DNA from: Kiloniellaceae bacterium | GTDB taxonomy: Bacteria; Pseudomonadota; Alphaproteobacteria; Kiloniellales; Kiloniellaceae | NCBI GenBank assembly: GCA_021776145.1 | Contig: JAJFGM010000345.1 | Location: 1 to 19,926, forward strand | Reading direction: 5' to 3' | DNA length: 19,926 bases | Shown: positions 14,591 to 19,926 of the stretch, in pieces | Layout: the number at the start of each line of letters is the position of its first letter | How positions within the stretch are numbered: position 1 is the stretch's first letter | Translations under genes and position numbers: made by a program | The notes under the pieces: model-generated | The model's database searches: none | Told to the model about the DNA's origin: nothing | What the model saw: only the letters and a program-made list of their open reading frames with translations

Positions 14591-15643
14591 TCAGCCAAGT
14601 TTGGGCCGTACCGCTTTGGTTGCTTCAAGGGCCGAAAGATCGACGAATTCCTCGATCGTCGGTTTGCCCTTTTCGAACTTGCCGACGCTTTCGTACTGGT
14701 CCATCTGTTCCTGAACCTTCCCAGTATCGAACCAGCCCCAACCGTTGGTCTTCGTTGCTTCGTCGAAACTCAGTCCGACCACCGTGTCGATGGTTTCTTT
14801 TTCGATTTCACGGTCGAGGTTCGGGTAGGCATCGCAGAGAACGTCAACCGCCGCCTCGCGGTTGTGGTAGGTCCATTCCCATCCTTTCGCCGCGCCGCTG
14901 AGGTATTTCTGCGCCAGATCCCCATGCTGCGCCAGGGTCTCGTCGGATGCGAAATAGACGTTCGAATAGGATCTCAATCCGGCGTCGATCTGCGACATAT
15001 CGATGCGATCCGGCCCAATGATGGACAGCGCCTTGGTGTTGGTTACCCAACCGGTCACGGCATCGACCTGGCCGGTGACCAAGGGAGTCATATCCCAGCC
15101 GATATTGATGATTTCCAGGGAAGCCGGGTCGATCTTGTGCTGAACCAAAATGATATCGAGCACAAAACGCGCGGTCGGCTGAATGCCGATACGCTTGCCG
15201 ATCATATCGGCCGGTTTACGAATGGGCGCACGCGGCAAAGAATAGAACGAGAAGGGCCCGGTGCGATAACCGGCACCAAATATCTTCAGCGGTATGCCGT
15301 TGCCGCGCGCGATCATCGCCTGACCGGAGCCCGAGAACTGCCCCAGGGGCGCCTGTCCGGAAATCACCGGCGGCACCGTTTGAGCATTCGGTCCGCCGGG
15401 GTTGAAGATGACGTTCAATCCCTGGTCTTCAAAAAAGCCCTTCTGCAGTGCCACCACGTCGCCGACCTGGCCGTTGCTCATCAGCCAGTCGAGTTTGACA
15501 TTGAGGTCCTGGGTGCCCGCGGTTCTGCCAGCCCTGGGCATACTCAAGACCGCGCCGCCCATGGCGAGGCCCGCCACACCGGCCTTCAAAAGCGTCCGCC
15601 GGTCAAGTGCCGACGTGTCGAGGCTCAATTTACGTTTTGTCAT
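14591..15643 (-). CDS. ABC importer substrate-binding protein, NMT1/THI5-like, with Tat signal
   Basis: This 350-residue protein is the periplasmic receptor of the importer. It has a twin-arginine signal DRRTLLKAGVAGLAMGG (R15-R16) ending near residue 42. The mature part starts NVKLDWLMSNGQVGDVVALQ, matching the NMT1/THI5/SsuA fold, in which an early LDW and the GFFEDQGLNV strand are conserved. PADMIGKRIGI and a binding-cleft segment VDAVTGWVTN follow. Family members bind hydroxymethylpyrimidine precursors, sulfonates, riboflavin or aromatic acids. Here the ligand is not readable. Tat rather than Sec export is less common for this family. ATG at 15643 has GGGAGGA 4 nt upstream. The gene follows gntR by 72 nt on the same strand, which leaves room for its own promoter. 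Confidence 0.92.
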   Translation of the reverse strand: MTKRKLSLDTSALDRRTLLKAGVAGLAMGGAVLSMPRAGRTAGTQDLNVKLDWLMSNGQVGDVVALQKGFFEDQGLNVIFNPGGPNAQTVPPVISGQAPLGQFSGSGQAMIARGNGIPLKIFGAGYRTGPFSFYSLPRAPIRKPADMIGKRIGIQPTARFVLDIILVQHKIDPASLEIINIGWDMTPLVTGQVDAVTGWVTNTKALSIIGPDRIDMSQIDAGLRSYSNVYFASDETLAQHGDLAQKYLSGAAKGWEWTYHNREAAVDVLCDAYPNLDREIEKETIDTVVGLSFDEATKTNGWGWFDTGKVQEQMDQYESVGKFEKGKPTIEEFVDLSALEATKAVRPKLG

Positions 15644-15715
15644 CGCTTCCTCCCTTGGATCATTAAAAACGCCAACAATTAGTCCGTGCAGTATGAAAAT
15701 CTTCGTCCTGCCGGC

Positions 15716-16420
15716 TCAACCGAGGGCCGACAGCCGCGCAATTTCGGCGGTCCGTTCTATGTGTTCTGAAACCAGTCGGCAGGCGCTGTCCGCGTCGCGC
15801 CGCATTGCCGCGTCAAAGATCGCCTGATGTTCGCCATTGATGTCCCGGTCGACTTCGACGAGCGAGGACGCGATGCGGCGGTAGCGGTCGGCTTGGTCGA
15901 ACAGCAGATCCCGCATGGCCAAAAGCCGCGGCGACCCGCAGCCCGCAACGATCGCGTGATGAAAGGCCTGGTGCCGGTCCTTCCAATCGCTGCTCAAGGA
16001 AGAACGGTCGTCCTGCCGTCGCATGTTGGCGAGGGAAAGACGATGGAACGCGGCGACGACGTCGCCCTCCCACTGGTCGTCGCCTTTCTCGATCGCGGCG
16101 CGCAACGCCGTGACTTCGATGTTGCGCCGGACGAAGGTGAGATCGAGGAGATCCTGCAGGCTGACATCCGTCACGCGGAAACCGCGTTGATCCTCCGCAA
16201 CGACGAGATTGTCAGATGCCAAACGCGACAAGGCTTCCCGCAAGGGAGCCTGGCCATAACCGTAACGTGCGCCGATGTCCTTGAGACGCAGCTTTTCGCC
16301 GGGTTTCAGAACCAGATCGACGATGTCCCGGCGAATATCCGCGTAAGCAGAGGATGCCAAGGTCCGAGCTTCGGATTTGCCTGACTCCAGCGATTGCCTG
16401 TCCGATAGCAGAACTGTCAC
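15716..16420 (-). CDS. GntR-family transcriptional regulator, FCD subfamily
   Basis: This 234-residue protein has an N-terminal winged helix (about residues 23-85) with the GntR signature LRLKDIGARYGYGQAPLREA and LSRLASDNLV. The all-helical FCD ligand domain (about 92-225) contains His154 in FHHAI, His198 in GEHQAI and His220 in SEHI, which fit the metal/ligand-binding histidines of FCD regulators. These usually repress uptake and catabolic genes and release DNA on binding an organic acid or related metabolite. The start is GTG at 16420 with GGGGAG about 4 nt upstream. It heads the minus-strand importer/VOC operon and is divergent from the third VOC gene. The inverted repeat in between is the obvious candidate operator. 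Confidence 0.92.
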   Translation of the reverse strand: MTVLLSDRQSLESGKSEARTLASSAYADIRRDIVDLVLKPGEKLRLKDIGARYGYGQAPLREALSRLASDNLVVAEDQRGFRVTDVSLQDLLDLTFVRRNIEVTALRAAIEKGDDQWEGDVVAAFHRLSLANMRRQDDRSSLSSDWKDRHQAFHHAIVAGCGSPRLLAMRDLLFDQADRYRRIASSLVEVDRDINGEHQAIFDAAMRRDADSACRLVSEHIERTAEIARLSALG

Positions 16421-16454
16421 GGGACTCCCCAGTGCATTATTCTCCAGGCCATTC

Positions 16455-16480
16455 TGTCGAATTTTACGAGAAAATCGACA
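16455..16480. promoter_or_regulatory. Candidate GntR operator: inverted repeat TGTCGA-N14-TCGACA
   Basis: Perfect 6-bp arms at 16455-16460 and 16475-16480 flank an AT-rich centre with further partial symmetry (TTT opposite AAA). It lies midway between the divergent gntR and VOC starts, and its right arm coincides with the -35 of the plus-strand promoter. This is what a repressor site would look like. The binding protein is inferred from position. Confidence 0.5.
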
Positions 16481-16503
16481 TTATGTCAAAAATATACTAT
16501 AAA
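16475..16503 (+). promoter_or_regulatory. Sigma70-type promoter for the plus-strand VOC-SDR pair
   Basis: TCGACA (16475-16480), a 17-nt spacer and TATAAA (16498-16503) are each five of six to consensus with ideal spacing. Transcription would begin about 50 nt before GTG 16561. An overlapping TATACT at 16493 has no matching -35. Confidence 0.55.
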
Positions 16504-16560
16504 GGGTAATCGCAGAGATTTTCTCCCCGATAGGGCGGCACTCAAGCAAGGGAGCGCGAG

Positions 16561-17067
16561 GTGAACAGCGCAATCGACGGCTCAGGTAAGACCACAGGCG
16601 CCAAGATCGCCCCCGATACGCTCTCCAATGCAAAATCGCTGAGGATCACGGCGCCGACGCTTCTGGTCGCCGACATCGAACGATCCATCGCCTTTTATCG
16701 CGACCAGGTGGGACTGACGCTTTTCAGGACCAACGACGCCTTCGCGAACTTCAAGATGGGCGATCTCATCCTGGCCTTGTGGCAGCTGGACCACGTTCAG
16801 GAGTCGATTGGTTATGACGCGGATATATCCGCCGCGAGATTTCACAACTCCATCATGGCCTGTCTCTTGGACTCCCGTGCCGCCGTCGATGCGCACTACC
16901 AACGCTTGCGCGACAACGGCGTTGCATTCCTCTACCCGCCAAAGGCCTTTCCCTGGAATGTCTATGCCACCTATTTCGTCGATCCCGACGGCTTCATGTG
17001 GGAGATCTTCGCCTGGCTGGATGGCGGCCCGGAAGTCGGCGGGCATGTCATCCACAAGGACCATTGA
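16561..17067 (+). CDS. VOC (glyoxalase/dioxygenase superfamily) protein, single module
   Basis: This 168-residue protein has a disordered-looking N-terminal extension of about 26 residues and then one VOC module: ADIERSIAFYRDQVGL (37-52), LALWQLDHV (71-79), YFVDPDGFMWEIFAWLDGG (138-156) with Glu148. The first-strand His position is Ala31, and the second is not His, as in the other VOC modules here. It is clearly a paralogue of the protein at 11659-12096 (shared LALWQLDH and PPKA-x-x-WN). The start is GTG at 16561 with AAGGGAG 6 nt upstream. It is divergent from gntR and precedes an SDR gene by 38 nt. It probably acts on, or binds, the same compound that the importer brings in. Confidence 0.85.
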   Translation: MNSAIDGSGKTTGAKIAPDTLSNAKSLRITAPTLLVADIERSIAFYRDQVGLTLFRTNDAFANFKMGDLILALWQLDHVQESIGYDADISAARFHNSIMACLLDSRAAVDAHYQRLRDNGVAFLYPPKAFPWNVYATYFVDPDGFMWEIFAWLDGGPEVGGHVIHKDH

Positions 17068-17105
17068 AGTCATAGGGGCGACTGAGACAGGACGCGGAGC
17101 ACAAC

Positions 17106-17810
17106 ATGACCACGACACTGATAACGGGCGCCTCCAAGGGCATTGGCCGCGCGATCGCGGAGCGCATGCACGCGGCCGGGCACGGCGTTGTCGGCATTGC
17201 GCGCCACCGACCCGACGACGGCTTTCCCGGCGACATGGTCGTCGCCGACCTGAGCTCTGTCGAAGCGACCGCCGACGCGCTGCGCGAAATCCACGCGTCG
17301 CATGAGGTCGCCCATGTGGTGAACAACCTGGGCATCGCCAATCCCCAGCCGATCGCCGAGGTCGATTTCGACACCTTCCACACGACGCTCGATGTCAACC
17401 TGCGTACGACCCTGCAGGTGACCCAGAGCTGCCTGCCGACGATGCGGAAACTCGGTTACGGCCGGATCGTGAACATCTCCAGCCGCGCCGCGCTGGGCCG
17501 CGAGTATCGTACCAGCTACGCGGCCGCCAAAGCCGGCTTGATCGGGCTGTCGCGGTCCTGGGCGCTGGAATTGGCGGCGCGGGGAATAACGGTGAACGTC
17601 ATCGCACCCGGCATGACCGATACCGAGATGGTGCGGGCGAACAACAAGGACCTTGAGGAGCGCGTGAAGCGCATTCCCATGCGACGCCTGGCCGATCCAG
17701 CCGAGATCGCGGCGGCGGCGGAATTCTTTCTCTCCAAGGATGCCTCCTATGTGACCGGCCAGGTGCTCTACGTCTGCGGCGGCCTCAGCGTCGGTTTCGA
17801 AACGCTGTAG
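17106..17810 (+). CDS. Short-chain dehydrogenase/reductase (FabG-like)
   Basis: This 234-residue classical SDR has TGASKGIG at residues 7-14, NNLG at 73-76 (a slightly altered NNAG), Asn98, Ser126 in NISSR, Tyr138 and Lys142 in YAAAK, and PGMTDTEM at 168-175. The catalytic tetrad is complete, so NAD(P)-dependent oxidation or reduction of an alcohol/ketone is expected. Although FabG-like in sequence, it is not next to fatty-acid genes. Its partner is the VOC gene 38 nt upstream, so it is more likely a catabolic dehydrogenase of the GntR-controlled locus. It starts at ATG 17106 and converges on the DppF-like gene 44 nt away. Confidence 0.9.
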   Translation: MTTTLITGASKGIGRAIAERMHAAGHGVVGIARHRPDDGFPGDMVVADLSSVEATADALREIHASHEVAHVVNNLGIANPQPIAEVDFDTFHTTLDVNLRTTLQVTQSCLPTMRKLGYGRIVNISSRAALGREYRTSYAAAKAGLIGLSRSWALELAARGITVNVIAPGMTDTEMVRANNKDLEERVKRIPMRRLADPAEIAAAAEFFLSKDASYVTGQVLYVCGGLSVGFETL

Positions 17811-17854
17811 AAACAGCCGCGGGCGGCAGCAGACAGCTTCAAGGTAGGACCGCC

Positions 17855-18904
17855 CTACCCGCCCGCCGCTTCGGCGAAGTGGCAGGCCACGGCATGGCCA
17901 GCATCGGCGCTCGACAACGCCGGCTCCTGTTCGGCGCAGATCGCCTGGGCCTTCCAGCAGCGCGTGCGGAAGCGGCAGCCGCTCGGCGGATCGGCCGCGC
18001 TGGGCACGTCGCCCGCCAGCACAATGCGCCGCCGTTTGCGTTCGCGCCGCGGATCGGGCAGGGGCGCGGCCGAGAGCAGTGCCTGGGTATAGGGGTGGCG
18101 GGCGGCGCCGTAGAGCGCGTCGACCCCGGCGATCTCGACGATCTTGCCGAGGTACATGACCGCCACGCGATCGGAGATCTGGCGCACGACCGAGAGATCG
18201 TGGGCGATGAAGAGGTAGGCCAGGCCGAGGCGGTGCTGCAGGTCCTTCAGCAGGTTGATGACGCCGGCCTGGATGCTGACGTCGAGCGCCGACACCGGCT
18301 CGTCGAGGATCACAACTTCGGGGTCCAGCGCGATGGCGCGGGCAATGCCCACCCTTTGGCGCTGACCGCCGGAAAGCTCGTGCGGATAGGCGCGGATGTG
18401 CTCGGGATCGAGACCCACCAGTTCGAGCAGCTCCTCGACCCGGCGTGCCGCCTCCGCCGGGGCGACGGCGTTCACCCGCAGCGGCTCGGCGATGATGGCG
18501 CCGACGCGCAGGCGCGGATGCAACGAGGCATAGGGATCCTGGAAGACGATCTGCAACTGGCGGCGCATCAGGCGCATTTCGGCCGCCGACAGGGTCAGGA
18601 TGTCCCGGCCGCGGAATTCGACCTGGCCCGACGTCGGTTCGATCAAGCGCACCAGACAGCGCCCCAGGGTCGACTTGCCACAGCCGGACTCGCCAACGAG
18701 ACCCAAGGTCTCGCCCGGACCGAGAGCGAAGGAGACGCCGGCGACCGCGCTCACCCGTCCGATGGGCCGGTCGAAGAGGATGCCGCCGCGAATCGGGAAT
18801 TCCTTGACCAGGTCGCGCACTGCAAGCACGGCCTCGCCGTCCGCCGCCATGGCCGCAGATGCCGCCGGCGCTGTGACCGCTGCTGTGTCTGGCGCCCCGG
18901 TCAT
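17855..18904 (-). CDS. Dipeptide/oligopeptide ABC transporter ATPase, DppF/OppF type
   Basis: This 349-residue protein is the second ATPase of a peptide/nickel-type importer. It has Walker A GESGCGKST (71-79), the Q-loop in VFQDPYASLHP (Gln122), the signature LSGGQ (177-181), Walker B VVILDEP (197-203) and His235. The C-terminal oligopeptide/dipeptide extension (HPYTQALLSAAP) is followed by four Cys (310, 316, 323, 341) that match the conserved Cys set of this family. An Ala-rich N-terminal tail of about 25 residues is unusual but common in high-GC genomes. I chose ATG at 18904 because it overlaps the TGA of the upstream DppD-like gene (ATGA, 18901-18904), showing tight coupling. Earlier in-frame starts fall inside that gene. 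The transported substrate could be peptides, nickel or opines. Confidence 0.92.
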   Translation of the reverse strand: MTGAPDTAAVTAPAASAAMAADGEAVLAVRDLVKEFPIRGGILFDRPIGRVSAVAGVSFALGPGETLGLVGESGCGKSTLGRCLVRLIEPTSGQVEFRGRDILTLSAAEMRLMRRQLQIVFQDPYASLHPRLRVGAIIAEPLRVNAVAPAEAARRVEELLELVGLDPEHIRAYPHELSGGQRQRVGIARAIALDPEVVILDEPVSALDVSIQAGVINLLKDLQHRLGLAYLFIAHDLSVVRQISDRVAVMYLGKIVEIAGVDALYGAARHPYTQALLSAAPLPDPRRERKRRRIVLAGDVPSAADPPSGCRFRTRCWKAQAICAEQEPALSSADAGHAVACHFAEAAGG

Positions 18905-19503
18905 GCCTCCTCTCCAAGGCGCTCGGCGAAATGGCAGGACGACCAGCTTGAACCGACCAGGCGCAGGTCTGGCGTTTCCACGCCGCAGCGCGCCTCCGCG
19001 AACGCGCAGCGCGGGTGAAAGGCGCAACCGGCCGGCCGCGCGGTCAACACCGGCGGGGCGCCGCCAATGGGTTGGAGCTTTTCGCCACGCGCACCCTCGA
19101 GGCTCGGCAGCGAGGCAAGCAGACCCCGGGTGTAGGGGTGGCGCGCGTGGTAGTAGACGTCGTCCACGGCGCCCCTTTCGACGACCCGACCGGCGTACAT
19201 GACCGCGACATCGTGGGCGGTACCGGCAACGACACCCAGATCATGGGTGATCAGAATCAGCGCCAGCCCCAGCCGTTCGCGCAGCCGCTCGAGAACCTCG
19301 AGGATCTGCGCCTGCACCGTGACGTCCAAGGCCGTCGTCGGCTCGTCGGCGATGACGAGATCCGGCTCGTTGGCAACGCCCATGGCAATGACCACCCGCT
19401 GGCGCATGCCGCCGGAGAACTCGTGCGGATAGCTGTCGAGGCGCCCGGCGGGGTCGGGGATCGAGACCAGGTCGAGCAGATCCTTGGCGCGGTCGCGGGC
19501 GGC
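18901..19503 (-). pseudogene. DppD/OppD-type ABC ATPase, C-terminal part, cut at a fold-back junction
   Basis: The minus-strand frame reads RDRAKDLLDLV, then SYPHEFSGGMRQRV (signature FSGGM), Walker B DLVIADEP, the switch His in LITHDLGVV, and the C-terminal HPYTRGLLASLP with its Cys set. That is about 200 residues, the C-terminal 60% of a DppD-like ATPase of about 330 residues. The Walker A half is missing on this strand. At 19504 the sequence turns into the N-terminal half of what looks like the same gene in the opposite direction. No in-frame start with N-terminal homology exists, so as assembled it is a fragment. It overlaps the DppF-like start by ATGA, as in an intact dpp operon. Confidence 0.7.
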
Positions 19504-19504
19504 G
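19401..19504 (-). repeat. Inverted-repeat arm 1 (fold-back duplication)
   Basis: The reverse complement of this segment equals 19823-19926, with a single mismatch (19498 against 19829). Partner positions sum to 39327. The identity breaks at 19505/19822 on the inner side and runs to the window end on the outer side. Confidence 0.9.
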
Positions 19505-19505
19505 G

Positions 19506-19926
19506 ATCGAAGTGGTCCAGGGCATATCCCTGCGCCTCGAGGAGGGTCGGGTTCTGGGCATCGTCGGCGAGTCCGGCTCGGGCAAGTCGGTCAGCATGCT
19601 GGCGGTCCTCGGCTTGCTGCCGCCGAGCGCCGCGGTTTCGGGGTCGGTGCGCTTTCGCGGCCGCGAGCTGCTTGGCATGAACGCCAAGGACCTGCGCGCG
19701 ATCCGTGGCGGGCGCATCGGCATGATCTTTCAGGATTCGCTCACCGCCCTCAACCCGGTGCTGACCATCGGCGATCAGCTCAGCGAGGCCGTGCGACTGC
19801 ACGACCGCGGCTTGTCGCGCGGCGCCGCGCGCGACCGCGCCAAGGATCTGCTCGACCTGGTCTCGATCCCCGACCCCGCCGGGCGCCTCGACAGCTATCC
19901 GCACGAGTTCTCCGGCGGCATGCGCC
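19506..19926 (+). pseudogene. DppD/OppD-type ABC ATPase, N-terminal part on the opposite strand (both ends incomplete)
   Basis: The plus-strand frame starting ATC GAA GTG encodes IEVVQGISLRLEEGRVLGIV, Walker A GESGSGKS (fragment residues 21-28), the Q-loop GMIFQDSLTALNP and the signature FSGGM at the window edge. The first 10-20 residues and start codon of a normal DppD are missing. It is exactly complementary in content to the minus-strand fragment, with which it shares RDRAKDLLDLV through GGMR at identical DNA sequence. It may continue intact beyond the window or be part of a chimeric junction. Confidence 0.7.
19823..19926 (+). repeat. Inverted-repeat arm 2 (fold-back duplication, open at window end)
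   Basis: Partner of 19401-19504; the 318 nt between the arms carries the unique N-terminal part of the DppD-like gene. The repeat may be longer than seen because the window ends inside it. Confidence 0.9.

Noticed and set aside
13931..15682. 583-codon plus-strand frame opposite the ATPase and binding-protein genes
   Set aside because: Antisense to two genes with complete family motifs and has no recognisable domain.
17843..17859. GGTAGG/CCTACC hairpin between the convergent SDR and DppF-like genes as a terminator
   Set aside because: Only 6 bp, no T tract on either side, and it overlaps a stop codon.
17070..18917. 615-codon minus-strand frame across the DppF-like gene and the SDR
   Set aside because: No family motifs; it runs in another frame of the DppF-like gene and antisense to the SDR.
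1..19926. CRISPR arrays, rRNA genes or phage structural genes
   Set aside because: No regularly spaced repeats, rRNA sequences or phage-type proteins were seen on either strand.

Overview
The window is GC-rich, tightly packed bacterial DNA. Strong Shine-Dalgarno sites (GGGAGGA, AGGAGG, AAGGGA), ATGA start/stop overlaps, two twin-arginine (Tat) signal sequences, an AraC and a GntR/FCD regulator and an SsuABC-like importer suggest an alphaproteobacterium, perhaps Rhodospirillales-like. That placement is inference, since no marker gene is present.

Layout. (1) 1-763: C-terminal part of an N-acyl-D-amino-acid deacylase-type amidohydrolase (+). (2) 769-6981: a minus-strand run read as AraC regulator, SDR dehydrogenase, NHL beta-propeller protein, purple-acid-phosphatase-like phosphoesterase, gamma-glutamyltransferase-family hydrolase and class I methyltransferase. 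The last five are close enough to be one operon. (3) 7119-7964: a Tat-exported isochorismatase-family cysteine hydrolase, divergent from araC. (4) 8013-8327: a small inner-membrane protein, then a 363-base gap holding a probable tRNA promoter. (5) 8691-11637: an accessory patch beside tRNA-Ser(GGA): a decayed IS481-type transposase end, an orphan TupA-like ATP-grasp gene, a Fic gene broken by an internal deletion, and a tiny possible secreted-peptide ORF. (6) 11659-17810: a coherent transport/catabolic locus. GntR/FCD regulator, Tat-type NMT1/THI5-like binding protein, ATPase, permease, a two-module VOC protein and a one-module VOC protein lie on the minus strand. A third VOC protein and an SDR lie divergently on the plus strand. 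The regulator/VOC intergenic region has an inverted repeat TGTCGA-N14-TCGACA whose right arm is the -35 of a plus-strand promoter. (7) 17855-19926: dipeptide/oligopeptide ABC ATPase genes (DppF-like complete, DppD-like broken). At about 19504 the DppD-like gene folds back: its C-terminal part is on the minus strand, its N-terminal part on the plus strand, and about 104 bp is shared as an inverted repeat. This is either a real inverted duplication or an assembly/amplification chimera.

The best candidate for something undescribed is region 6. It combines an SsuABC-type importer, four related VOC modules that all seem to have lost the two usual metal-binding histidines, and a dehydrogenase under one GntR-type switch. 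The substrate cannot be read from the sequence.
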